32,339 nucleotides of DNA from a virus: positions 1 through 32,339 of the IMG/VR virus record IMGVR_UViG_3300046804_001915. One strand, 5' to 3'. A model generated the notes under the pieces. The model had not been told where the DNA came from and ran no database searches. It was given only the letters and a program-made list of their open reading frames with translations. Both the position numbers and the translations under genes were made by a program. Of this stretch, positions 24,803 to 31,231 are shown piece by piece (position 1 is the first letter of the stretch; every line of letters begins with the position of its first letter).

Positions 24803-25036
24803 TTACAGTTCCCCTGCGGCTTTCATCCAACCTTTTGCCCAAGCATATGCCAGTTCAATACCAGCAAACACTTCATCGTTTCTTACATTAGTATCTTCTC
24901 TTGGTTGAAGATGAGGATTATCAAGCATAGTCTTACCTTCAGCATATGCTTCTGAACCTAACTGCTCACAGATGATCATAAACTCATCTTCCAGACCATG
25001 AAAGTATTCAGCGATAGCTTGTGCTTGTGTTGACAT
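24803..25036 (-). CDS. Small acidic unrecognised early-type protein, first gene after a strong promoter
   Basis: 77 residues from the ATG at 25036, which has the GGAG ribosome site at 25048-25045; the earlier in-frame ATG lies within the promoter transcript start region. Acidic and helical (AQAIAEYFHGLEDEF), ending in AYAWAKGWMKAAGEL. It follows the repeated TTGCAT promoter at 25064-25092 and leads five minus-strand genes. Function unknown. Confidence 0.65.
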   Translation of the reverse strand: MSTQAQAIAEYFHGLEDEFMIICEQLGSEAYAEGKTMLDNPHLQPREDTNVRNDEVFAGIELAYAWAKGWMKAAGEL

Positions 25037-25041
25037 TTTTA

Positions 25042-25100
25042 TATCTCCATTTTTCATATTACTAATGTAACGGTATTTGGAAATTAATGCAACTTATTTT
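25042..25100 (-). repeat. 59-nt promoter repeat, minus-oriented copy
   Basis: Matches the sequence at 25733-25791 in reverse complement at 57 of 59 positions. It carries a whole promoter, from the AATAAG block before TTGCAT to the GGAG ribosome site. The two copies face outwards around a segment of 632 nt holding one gene on each strand. Confidence 0.85.
25064..25092 (-). promoter_or_regulatory. Early promoter, TTGCAT-N17-TACATT, minus strand
   Basis: On the minus strand TTGCAT is at 25092-25087 and TACATT at 25069-25064, 17 bp apart. The predicted start site is close to 25057, 20 nt before the first ATG of the minus-strand cluster. Confidence 0.7.
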
Positions 25101-25333
25101 CTCTTAGCAACCATCATTTCGCTCAGGATATACTTTGCAACGTTGAGTTGCTTACGAACATCATCTTCACGAGTATATGAAGAATGTGTACTTGCAAGCA
25201 TTTCCTGACAATCTGAAAGGATCGACATAACGACCATTTCCTGACCAGAAAGTAAACCGGTCACAGAATTCATATAATTCTTTTCGATATCAGCCCGAGT
25301 CATACCGTACATTGCAATTTCGCGGTTATCCAT
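25094..25333 (-). CDS. Small unrecognised early-type protein
   Basis: 79 residues from the ATG at 25333, since a longer reading back to 25489 would run through the promoter at 25361-25389. A GGAG lies 8 nt before the ATG. The protein has a Met-rich helical middle (SGQEMVVMSILSDCQEML) and a basic end (AKYILSEMMVAKRK). No known motif. It is the first gene transcribed leftwards from the repeat region, and its stop lies 1-2 nt from the -35 box of the next minus-strand promoter. Confidence 0.65.
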   Translation of the reverse strand: MDNREIAMYGMTRADIEKNYMNSVTGLLSGQEMVVMSILSDCQEMLASTHSSYTREDDVRKQLNVAKYILSEMMVAKRK

Positions 25334-25360
25334 CACATCATCTCCATTCATCATATTATT

Positions 25361-25389
25361 ATAGTAGTCTAATACGGTAATTAATGCAA
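25361..25389 (-). promoter_or_regulatory. Early promoter, TTGCAT-N17-TACTAT, minus strand
   Basis: On the minus strand TTGCAT is at 25389-25384 and TACTAT at 25366-25361, 17 bp apart; a TATAAT overlaps slightly downstream (25363-25358). It points towards the gene starting at 25333. Confidence 0.65.
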
Positions 25390-25400
25390 CTTGTTTTTTC

Positions 25401-25533
25401 CTCAATGATTTCAATGAGTTAGCAGTATTCTTATTATTATCGTTGAAATCATTGGATTTTTCTGGTTCTAAAAAACTCAATGATTTCAATAAGTTAGGTT
25501 TTTTTATAAGTCTTTGAAAACATTGAGTTTTTT
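25401..25533. repeat. AT-rich repeat region between divergent promoters
   Basis: The element CTCAATGATTTCAA occurs at 25401-25414 and 25476-25489. Inverted, imperfect copies lie near 25443-25456 and 25514-25527. The last two arms, with their A and T tracts (25470-25489 and 25514-25533), form an imperfect 20-bp inverted repeat with one mismatch around a loop of 24 nt. Repeats of this spacing could be operator sites for a repressor of the two flanking promoters, or an origin-like element. No gene is seen in the gap 25390-25547. Confidence 0.6.
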
Positions 25534-25547
25534 TAGGAAAAAACCAG

Positions 25548-25576
25548 TTGATTTAATTTACGTGTTTTCATATTAT
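25548..25576 (+). promoter_or_regulatory. Early promoter, TTGATT-N17-TATTAT
   Basis: TTGATT (25548-25553), 17 bp, TATTAT (25571-25576). It lies 22 nt before the ATG of the plus-strand gene at 25599, which has an AAGGAG ribosome site, and runs divergently from the promoter at 25361-25389. Confidence 0.6.
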
Positions 25577-25598
25577 AATAATATAAGGAGATAAGGAA

Positions 25599-25739
25599 AT
25601 GGTAGTTTTCACCGGCCAAAAGGCCTACGTTACTAAGAAACTTCGTAATCTGCATGGTCGCGGATACGTTATTATTCGTTCTCATAAGCATCCTGATGGA
25701 TCTGAGACTTATGTTATGGAATATGTCGGGAAAAAATAA
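25599..25739 (+). CDS. Tiny basic early-type protein
   Basis: 46 residues, basic, probably beta-rich (KAYVTKKLRNLHGRGYVIIR, ending in YVMEYVGKK). It is preceded by a promoter and an AAGGAG ribosome site 8 nt before the ATG. The stop codon abuts the -35 box of the next promoter. No recognised family. Composition and codon use match the neighbouring genes, and the strong ribosome site supports it as a real gene. Confidence 0.6.
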   Translation: MVVFTGQKAYVTKKLRNLHGRGYVIIRSHKHPDGSETYVMEYVGKK

Positions 25740-25791
25740 GTTGCATTAATTTCCAAATACCGTTACATTAGTAATATGATGAATGGAGATA
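25733..25791 (+). repeat. 59-nt promoter repeat, plus-oriented copy
   Basis: Reverse-complement partner of 25042-25100 (57 of 59 identical). It includes TTGCAT, TACATT, the AGTAATATG segment and the GGAG ribosome site. Confidence 0.85.
25741..25769 (+). promoter_or_regulatory. Early promoter, TTGCAT-N17-TACATT, plus strand
   Basis: TTGCAT (25741-25746), 17 bp, TACATT (25764-25769); the same spacing and almost the same bases as the minus-strand copy. It serves the gene starting at 25797. Confidence 0.7.
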
Positions 25792-25796
25792 AACAA

Positions 25797-26015
25797 ATGA
25801 ACCCGATTTTTGAAGACGAAGTCTCTAAGATGATCAGCAACTTTGAGCTAATGGATCACGTGTGGTTCAACGGTAAACTTTTTTACAAGTGTGAGACTGA
25901 AGATCAGGCTCGTACAATTTGGAATCATCTGCGTGATCACTTTGAAAGTGGCAGTGTGCAGTTGAGTCGGTATGAAGATCAATATGCATATGTCTATGCA
26001 GTAGATTTTGTCTAA
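25797..26015 (+). CDS. Small acidic early-type protein
   Basis: 72 residues from the ATG at 25797 (GGAG 12 nt upstream); an ATG at 25776 is in frame but lies before the ribosome site. Acidic, mixed alpha/beta with HVWFNGKLFYKCETED and YEDQYAYVYAVDFV, a shape seen in small single-domain anti-host proteins. No motif found and no family recognised. Confidence 0.6.
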   Translation: MNPIFEDEVSKMISNFELMDHVWFNGKLFYKCETEDQARTIWNHLRDHFESGSVQLSRYEDQYAYVYAVDFV

Positions 26016-26023
26016 AAAATAAG

Positions 26024-26052
26024 TTGCAATTATTTTCGTATAAGACTAGATT
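26024..26052 (+). promoter_or_regulatory. Early promoter, TTGCAA-N17-TAGATT
   Basis: TTGCAA (26024-26029), 17 bp, TAGATT (26047-26052), followed by the family's TTAGTAATATG and GGAG. The start at 26073 is 21 nt away. The upstream AATAAG block is shared with the 59-nt repeat. Confidence 0.6.
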
Positions 26053-26072
26053 AGTAATATGGAGAATGTGAT

Positions 26073-26270
26073 ATGACAAACGTTGAACTTGCAAAAGTTA
26101 TCCGGCAAGATTTGTTTGCTGATAAGAATTCTATTAAAGAAGCATATGACTATGCTTTTAGTCTTATCAACTCAATTCGTGCTTCTGATAGGACAGCTGC
26201 ATTAACTGCTTTGATGGTTGTAGCTAATACTATCGCAAAAGAAATTCTTAAGAACGAAGAAAGTAAATAA
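26073..26270 (+). CDS. Small helical early-type protein
   Basis: 65 residues, nearly all alpha-helical, with a hydrophobic face (ALTALMVVANTIAKEIL). It may be a dimerising helical bundle; no DNA-binding or membrane signature is clear. GGAG lies 9 nt before the ATG. It ends 1 nt before the next start. No recognised family. Confidence 0.6.
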   Translation: MTNVELAKVIRQDLFADKNSIKEAYDYAFSLINSIRASDRTAALTALMVVANTIAKEILKNEESK

Positions 26271-26271
26271 T

Positions 26272-26439
26272 ATGTCTAAGTATCGTATAACATACTGTCC
26301 TCCGGTACAGTTTAAGATCTTAGAAGAAAAGGAATGGCAAGTTCCTGTAGTAATCTATCATAATACGAAAATTGATGGAGCTACATGTAGTTCGTGCTTT
26401 CAAATGTTTTTTGCACCTAACTCTTGGGATATGGTGTAA
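26272..26439 (+). CDS. Tiny cysteine-containing early-type protein
   Basis: 55 residues (MSKYRITYCPPVQFKILEE onward) with Cys9, Cys39 and Cys42; the last two form a CSSC pair, so a metal site or disulfide is possible. It is coupled to the gene before it (1-nt gap) and followed by a hairpin 8 nt after the stop. No known family; real gene by position and composition. Confidence 0.55.
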   Translation: MSKYRITYCPPVQFKILEEKEWQVPVVIYHNTKIDGATCSSCFQMFFAPNSWDMV

Positions 26440-26446
26440 TCGTGAG

Positions 26447-26464
26447 CTTTGCCAGGTGGCAAAG
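26447..26464 (+). terminator. Short hairpin after the small-gene pair
   Basis: CTTTGCC (26447-26453), loop AGGT, GGCAAAG (26458-26464): a perfect 7-bp stem. There is no real T-run, so it may stabilise a 3' end rather than terminate. The next promoter starts 6 nt later. Confidence 0.4.
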
Positions 26465-26469
26465 ATTAG

Positions 26470-26498
26470 TTGCATTAATAAGGAAAAGATGCGACTAT
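26470..26498 (+). promoter_or_regulatory. Early promoter, TTGCAT with TATAAC or GACTAT
   Basis: TTGCAT (26470-26475) followed after 17 bp by GACTAT (26493-26498) or after 20 bp by TATAAC. It has the TTGCATTAAT block of the family. The gene starts at 26539 with an AAAGGAG ribosome site. Confidence 0.5.
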
Positions 26499-26538
26499 AA
26501 CAATGTAGTGAGAAACGCATAACAAAGGAGAAATTGAC

Positions 26539-26763
26539 ATGCGTACAGTTCGTAATGCTAAGGGTTCAGTTCGTGCATTTATTCTTGAAGCTCTTAAGTC
26601 TGGTGTAGATGAGCAGGGTATCCTCGCTTCTCTCACCGGCGGTATGGGTTTGAAGTCTGGTAATGCTAAGCTTCATATCAAGAAGGCTAAGGCTCAGTTT
26701 GCAATGCAAGTTGTAACTGCTGCTTCTGCACGTAAGACTAAGACTGCACAGGTTGCAGCTTAA
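26539..26763 (+). CDS. Small basic Ala-rich protein
   Basis: 74 residues, strongly basic (MRTVRNAKGSVRAFILEAL, then KSGNAKLHIKKAKAQF) with a C-terminal Ala/Thr/Lys tail. The two helices around GILASLTGGMGL could form a helix-turn-helix-like unit, but this is not certain. It has its own promoter and ribosome site and is closed by a GC-rich terminator, so it is expressed as a single gene, perhaps at high level. A DNA-binding role is inferred from charge. Confidence 0.6.
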   Translation: MRTVRNAKGSVRAFILEALKSGVDEQGILASLTGGMGLKSGNAKLHIKKAKAQFAMQVVTAASARKTKTAQVAA

Positions 26764-26785
26764 GATTACATAAATGGAGTAAGAT

Positions 26786-26808
26786 GGGGCCGGACTTCCG
26801 GCCCCTTT
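26786..26808 (+). terminator. GC-rich hairpin terminator
   Basis: A perfect stem of 8-9 bp (GGGGCCGG with CCGGCCCC, loop ACTT) followed by TTT. By far the most GC-rich short element here; it ends the early region. It lies 16 nt before the start codon of the next gene, with AGGAGG between, so it may also act as an attenuator. Confidence 0.7.
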
Positions 26809-26824
26809 CATATCAGGAGGTTTT

Positions 26825-27943
26825 ATGGCTAAGTCACTACTCAGTACTAAAGGTAAGAAGAAAACTGTTCGTAAAACGAAGAGTGAGAACTATCTTGTTA
26901 ACTGGAAGTATCTTGGCGATGAACCTAAAGTAGGTATTAATGCAAGTACGATCGAACTTGTTCGAGCATTTACATGGTATAATACTATGTGCGAGAATGA
27001 GGAAGCACGTACATATCTTAAAGACTACTTTAAGAACGATAACAATAAGGATATAATTAAACTTATTGATCGTATTCCAGAAAAACGTTTACCATTAACA
27101 TCTGCATGGATGTGTCGTATTGCTTCTAACAATAAAGCACATCTTAAGGATAATGAATGGAAACGTGTAACGGAAGACATTAAGACTACTTCTGGTTATG
27201 GTGAAGAGGTTGTAGATAAACCTACTGAACCTAAAGTTAAACCTTCTATTCAAGAACGAATCAAAGAAAGAGTTTCTGATATCATTGGTGATGTAGAAGC
27301 TATTCTTGATTCAGGTGAACAGGTCAACATTTATGAGTGGTTACAGAAAAATGAAATTCCAGCCCAACATGCCAATCGAATTGCTGAGTTTTATAGGCCT
27401 CTTCGTGCTGAGTATTCTAGTGCTATTACCGAGGATGATGAGGGCTACACTCACTATTCGAAATCTGAACTAAAAGCTAAACTAGCTTATGTTACTAAAC
27501 TTATCGAGGACTGCGAGCGCTTTGCAGGTAATGTGAAGAAGGCTCGTGCTCCTCGTAAGAAGAAAGCTCCTACTACCGAAAAACTCTTGAAACATTTCCA
27601 GTATCAGAAAGAAAGCAATGAGTATAAATTACAATCGTGTGACCCCGCAACGATTATCGGCGCTCAAGAACTCTGGGTTTTTAACACTAAGTATAAAACT
27701 CTTGGTGTTTTCAGGGCTCGTGGCCCTTCTGGTCTCAATATACGGCGCACTAGCATTGATGGCTATGATAGCGATGCTTCCCTGATTAAACGTGTTGGTC
27801 GTAAACCAGAAGAGTATGTTAAGAAAGTGCTTACTGGTGGTAAGATTATTCTTCGTAAACTCATGGATGAAATAAAATCTGAACCTATCACATTCTCAGA
27901 CAGGATAAATAATAATGTAATCCTCCTGAAAGTGGTGAGGTAA
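26825..27943 (+). CDS. Conserved phage protein of unknown function
   Basis: 372 residues, basic start (KGKKKTVRKTK), helical middle with a KARAPRKKKAPTTEKLLKHF segment (about 240-259), and a mixed C-terminal half (TIIGAQELWVFNTKYKTLGV). I recall similar proteins in T4-like marine phages without known function. It begins with an AGGAGG ribosome site and ends overlapping the next gene by one base. The charged linker and compact C-terminal domain suggest a nucleic-acid-related role; no catalytic motif could be seen. Confidence 0.65.
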   Translation: MAKSLLSTKGKKKTVRKTKSENYLVNWKYLGDEPKVGINASTIELVRAFTWYNTMCENEEARTYLKDYFKNDNNKDIIKLIDRIPEKRLPLTSAWMCRIASNNKAHLKDNEWKRVTEDIKTTSGYGEEVVDKPTEPKVKPSIQERIKERVSDIIGDVEAILDSGEQVNIYEWLQKNEIPAQHANRIAEFYRPLRAEYSSAITEDDEGYTHYSKSELKAKLAYVTKLIEDCERFAGNVKKARAPRKKKAPTTEKLLKHFQYQKESNEYKLQSCDPATIIGAQELWVFNTKYKTLGVFRARGPSGLNIRRTSIDGYDSDASLIKRVGRKPEEYVKKVLTGGKIILRKLMDEIKSEPITFSDRINNNVILLKVVR

Positions 27944-28293
27944 TGGACAACATTATACAATTCCCAAGCAAACCTAAAAGTCCTTTTCCAAATAGTCTTG
28001 AACAAACATTAGATCATGTTGAACAAGTAAGACGTAATTATTGTGATGAAGTAACTGCAGATGCTTTTGAAGCAGTATTTGCAGTACTAACATCATACGG
28101 TCTTACTATTAAAGCGGACGAACATGTAGTAAAATCAGTAGTCTTCTTAGAAGAAGCTATTCGTGCAATGGTTTATACTACTAAGGATATAGAACATTCG
28201 TTTCAAGATTTAGCAGATGCTGCTATTACACTAGAAGCAGACGCTAAGAAAGAATTGGATAGAATAATTGAAGAAAATCAGTTGCATACATAA
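27943..28293 (+). CDS. Small conserved-looking phage protein of unknown function
   Basis: 116 residues, mostly helical and acidic (ADAAITLEADAKKELDRIIEE near the end), with a Pro/Lys-rich start (FPSKPKSPFPNS). It overlaps the previous stop by one base. Its last codons contain the -35 box of a perfect early promoter for RNase H. I recognise no family and see no catalytic or metal motif. Confidence 0.6.
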   Translation: MDNIIQFPSKPKSPFPNSLEQTLDHVEQVRRNYCDEVTADAFEAVFAVLTSYGLTIKADEHVVKSVVFLEEAIRAMVYTTKDIEHSFQDLADAAITLEADAKKELDRIIEENQLHT

Positions 28294-28310
28294 ATTAATA
28301 ACTATATAAT
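28282..28310 (+). promoter_or_regulatory. Early promoter, TTGCAT-N17-TATAAT
   Basis: TTGCAT (28282-28287), exactly 17 bp, TATAAT (28305-28310): the best sigma70-type promoter in the window, placed in the gap before RNase H. Its -35 lies inside the previous coding sequence. Confidence 0.75.
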
Positions 28311-28345
28311 ATATTATAGTACAGATTTATGTGGAAACCTATAAC

Positions 28346-29203
28346 ATGATTTTGGTAGATTTTAATCAAGTAATGATATCTAATCTCATGATGCAGATTG
28401 GAAATCATACGAACATCCCTATTGAAGAAGGGTTGTTTCGTCACATGGTAATTAATTCACTTCGTTCTTACAAACAGAAGTTTGGAGACGAGTATGGTGA
28501 AATGACTATTGCATGTGATGATAAGAACTATTGGCGTAAGCAAGTCTTCCCTTATTACAAAGCTAATCGTAAAAAGAATAGAGAAGAATCTGAGATTAAC
28601 TGGACTCAGGTATTCGAGATCTTTAATAAAATTAAATCAGAAATTAAAGAATATTTTCCTTACAGAGTTGTGCAAGTTGAATCTGCAGAAGCAGATGATA
28701 TTATTGCATCACTAGTAAAAGAACATGGTACTGATCTAAACGGACCTGTTAAAATTCTTATTCTTTCTGGTGATAAAGATTTTGTACAACTTCAAACATA
28801 TGGTAATGTAAAACAATATGATCCTGTTCGTAAGAAATGGATCAATCACGATAATCCACAGCGATATCTTGTAGAGCATATTCTTAAAGGTGATGCAGGT
28901 GATGGTGTACCTAATGTGCTTTCTGATGACGATACATTTGTTGCTGATAAGCGTCAGCGACCATTGACTCAAAAAAAGATCAATAAAATATATAATGACG
29001 GAGCAGTTATTTTAGACAGCGCTACCGATAGAAACTTTATGCGTAATAAACATATGGTTGACCTATCAATGGTTCCAGAAAGTATTCGAACTGAAGTTCT
29101 TAATAAATATCAAAACGAATCTGGTAAGGATAAAAGTAAACTGTTTAATTATTTTATTACTCATAAATTAAAACTCATGATGGAAAACGTAGGTGATTTC
29201 TAA
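28346..29203 (+). CDS. RNase H / 5'-3' exonuclease, T4 Rnh-like (FEN-1 family)
   Basis: 285 residues from the ATG at 28346 (MILVDFNQVM); a GTG at 28331 is possible but adds only five residues. The acid residues of the flap endonuclease family are in order: Asp5, an ACDDKNYWRKQVFPYYKANR segment, ESAEADDIIASL, LSGDKDFVQL and GDAGDGVPN. T4 Rnh (305 residues) removes RNA primers and flaps from Okazaki fragments. It has its own early promoter. It overlaps the next gene by one base. Confidence 0.88.
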   Translation: MILVDFNQVMISNLMMQIGNHTNIPIEEGLFRHMVINSLRSYKQKFGDEYGEMTIACDDKNYWRKQVFPYYKANRKKNREESEINWTQVFEIFNKIKSEIKEYFPYRVVQVESAEADDIIASLVKEHGTDLNGPVKILILSGDKDFVQLQTYGNVKQYDPVRKKWINHDNPQRYLVEHILKGDAGDGVPNVLSDDDTFVADKRQRPLTQKKINKIYNDGAVILDSATDRNFMRNKHMVDLSMVPESIRTEVLNKYQNESGKDKSKLFNYFITHKLKLMMENVGDF

Positions 29204-29631
29204 TGTCATTTCAATATAAGATGGATTCAGTAGCAAATACATTTGCTAAAATAAGCGAACTTAAAAAGAAAGAAGAGAGAGTTGAAGCGCTTAAACAAAA
29301 TAACAACCTAGCTATTAGGTCTGTTATTGCAGGTTGGTTTGATCCTAGAGTTCAATTTGCTCTACCTGAAGGTACCCCTCCTTATGTGCCTAATAAATTT
29401 GATGAACCAAAAGCTCTTCTTCAAGAAATTCCTAGATTTTATCTCTTAACTGCTGATGGTAATCCTAACCTAAAACCGATTAAGAGAGAACAAATTTTTA
29501 TCCGAATGCTCGAAAGTGTTAATGCTGAAGATGCAATTATGCTTTTAAGTATGAAAGATAAAAAGTGCCCCTATAAGGGCATCACAAAAGATGTAGTACA
29601 AGCAGCTTTTCCGGGACTTATTCCAGAATGA
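29203..29631 (+). CDS. Conserved phage protein of unknown function (marine T4-like family)
   Basis: 142 residues, basic start (KISELKKKEERVEAL), then AGWFDPRVQFALPEGTPPY and a Lys-rich C-terminus. I recall the family in marine myoviruses, often annotated as a domain of unknown function, next to RNase H. A short hairpin (TGCCC/GGGCA at 29566-29581) lies in its 3' part. It overlaps the next gene by 4 nt. No catalytic motif seen. Confidence 0.65.
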   Translation: MSFQYKMDSVANTFAKISELKKKEERVEALKQNNNLAIRSVIAGWFDPRVQFALPEGTPPYVPNKFDEPKALLQEIPRFYLLTADGNPNLKPIKREQIFIRMLESVNAEDAIMLLSMKDKKCPYKGITKDVVQAAFPGLIPE

Positions 29632-29822
29632 CTAACACGTCTAAATTTGTTAAAATAGAACCTCGTAATAAAAAGAAAAACTATAATAATCAATATATCG
29701 AAGAAGAAAATCTCTCTTTTAGAGAAGTAAAAAGAGAGAAAATGCAAAAACATTATCGCAATTATGATAATGCTTTACGATCAAAAAACCTCGATAGATT
29801 ACTCTCATACGAAGACGACTAA
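29628..29822 (+). CDS. Small basic phage protein
   Basis: 64 residues, Lys/Arg/Asn/Glu-rich, likely disordered or helical (KIEPRNKKKNYNNQY, then LSFREVKREKMQKHYRN). ATGA overlap with the previous stop and TAATG overlap with the next start make it part of a coupled series. No known family. Confidence 0.55.
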   Translation: MTNTSKFVKIEPRNKKKNYNNQYIEEENLSFREVKREKMQKHYRNYDNALRSKNLDRLLSYEDD

Positions 29823-30007
29823 TGGATAATTTAACTAGCGCAGTACTATATACGATGCTTACAGGTATCGTAGCAACATATTATTGGTTTGAAGGCCGTA
29901 AAAAAGGTGTTCAAGAGACACTTACGGTTTTTAAGGAACATGAACCAGAAGCACTAAAGAGACTTCAGCTCAAATTAAAGGAGATGTTAGGTGTCGCAAA
30001 TTCTTAA
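29822..30007 (+). CDS. Small single-pass membrane protein
   Basis: 61 residues with one membrane segment near the N-terminus (about residues 6-23, SAVLYTMLTGIVATYYWF) and a Lys/Glu cytoplasmic tail. No lipobox. Function unknown; it could anchor a complex to the inner membrane. It overlaps the next gene by 17 nt. Confidence 0.6.
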   Translation: MDNLTSAVLYTMLTGIVATYYWFEGRKKGVQETLTVFKEHEPEALKRLQLKLKEMLGVANS

Positions 30008-30188
30008 CAGTAATAAAGAAGTAGTTAATAAAGTTATAGACGAATATTATAATCCTCGTAACATTAATGAAAAAGCTTATCTTAGTGATTTAGTTGAAGA
30101 AGAGATGCGTTCTAAAGGGCTAGACCCCCTAAATAAAGATGACATTCAGTTCTACTGGAAGTCTAAGGGTGTCGTAGTTAATGGCTAA
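29991..30188 (+). CDS. Small phage protein, GTG start
   Basis: 65 residues from the GTG at 29991, preceded by AAAGGAG 10 nt upstream. Helical (VVNKVIDEYYNPRNINEKAY) with an acidic/basic alternation and a final WKSKGVVVNG. No known motif. It overlaps both neighbours. Confidence 0.55.
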   Translation: MSQILNSNKEVVNKVIDEYYNPRNINEKAYLSDLVEEEMRSKGLDPLNKDDIQFYWKSKGVVVNG

Positions 30189-30417
30189 TTATACTTTTAT
30201 AGATACTAAGACTAATAAAGAGTTCGACATCTCAATGCCGATCTCTGAATACGATGCCTACGTAGAAAATAATCCACATCTTCAACAAGTATTAACCGCT
30301 CCTAATATAGTTGACCCAACCAGGTTAGGCCTTAGAAAGCCTGACTCTGGTTTTCGTGATGTTCTAAAGCGTGTAAAGAAGGCTAGTGGGAGGAATAATA
30401 CTATCAACACATGGTAA
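30181..30417 (+). CDS. Small FmdB-like-start phage protein
   Basis: 78 residues beginning MANYTFIDTKTNKEFDISMP, resembling the first strand of FmdB-type regulators but without their zinc cysteines, then LTAPNIVDPTRLG and a basic end (DSGFRDVLKRVKKASG). I recall such proteins in marine T4-like phages, where the function is unknown. It overlaps the previous gene by 8 nt. Confidence 0.6.
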   Translation: MANYTFIDTKTNKEFDISMPISEYDAYVENNPHLQQVLTAPNIVDPTRLGLRKPDSGFRDVLKRVKKASGRNNTINTW

Positions 30418-30427
30418 GAGGTACCGC

Positions 30428-31231
30428 ATGGAAAGACTATCTCGCGCTGAAAAGAGACTATTAAAACAACAAAAGCGTCAGGAGCAAAAACAAACAAAGA
30501 ATAACCTCGAACTAAAAACAATATCACCTAAGACACTAAACCAGGAAAAAGTATTCAAAGAATTTATTAACGGTAAAAATCTCCTCATTCACGGTCTTCC
30601 AGGTACAGGTAAATCATTCATTTCACTTTACCTAGCATTATCTGATATAGAAGAGTTTAGAGATTATAATAGTGTCACAATAATACGCTCCGTAGTCCCT
30701 TCCCGAGATATGGGCTTTCTTCCAGGCTCAATAAAAGAAAAATCTAAAGTATATGAAGCACCTTATCAAGCCATCTGTACAGAACTTTATAACAGAGGTG
30801 ATGCTTACGAGATCCTAAAACAAAAAGGGATCATAAATTTTGAGACATCATCTTTCTTAAGAGGTCTCACTCTCGATAATACAATTATTATTGTCGATGA
30901 ATGTCAAAACATGACATACCAGGAACTTAACACAATCATCACACGTGTAGGTCATAATTCAAAGATTATTTTCTGTGGAGATTATAGACAAACTGATCTA
31001 AAATGGGATGATGAAAGAGAAGGTATACACAAGTTTATGAAGATACTTTCTAAGATGCCTAAGTATTTTTCATGCATAGAGTTTAATGAGAATGATATTG
31101 TAAGGTCTGGTCTCGTAAAAGATTTTATAATTAAGAAGAATTTAATTGAAAACGGAACTATAATACGTAATGCTTCAGCAAATTTTAGCCCAGCGCAAGC
31201 ACTTCACGCACCACCTCCCAAAGATCCTTAA
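30428..31231 (+). CDS. phoH: PhoH-like ATPase
   Basis: 267 residues from the ATG at 30428 (AAGAGGT ribosome site). A basic N-terminal helix (MERLSRAEKRLLKQQK) precedes the ATPase domain: Walker A GLPGTGKS at 56-63, IRSVVPSRDMGFLPGS, Walker B IIIVDECQN, and IFCGDYRQTD sensor region. PhoH proteins are common in marine phages; biochemical roles suggested for the family include RNA helicase or RNase-linked activity. The last 62 bases overlap the nuclease gene in another frame, and the residues there (SANFSPAQALHAPPPKDP) look unlike the rest. Confidence 0.88.
   Translation: MERLSRAEKRLLKQQKRQEQKQTKNNLELKTISPKTLNQEKVFKEFINGKNLLIHGLPGTGKSFISLYLALSDIEEFRDYNSVTIIRSVVPSRDMGFLPGSIKEKSKVYEAPYQAICTELYNRGDAYEILKQKGIINFETSSFLRGLTLDNTIIIVDECQNMTYQELNTIITRVGHNSKIIFCGDYRQTDLKWDDEREGIHKFMKILSKMPKYFSCIEFNENDIVRSGLVKDFIIKKNLIENGTIIRNASANFSPAQALHAPPPKDP

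Noticed and set aside
25334-25489. N-terminal extension of the minus-strand gene to 25489
   Set aside because: It would run through the promoter at 25361-25389 and the repeat region, and a good ribosome site lies before the ATG at 25333.
27904-27911. GATAAATA as a further late promoter
   Set aside because: It is inside a coding sequence, the flanking bases differ from the strong boxes, and the downstream gene is in a replication block; chance is likely in AT-rich DNA.
29566-29581. Hairpin TGCCC/GGGCA as a terminator
   Set aside because: Only 5 bp, no T-run, and 50 nt before the stop codon of the gene that contains it.
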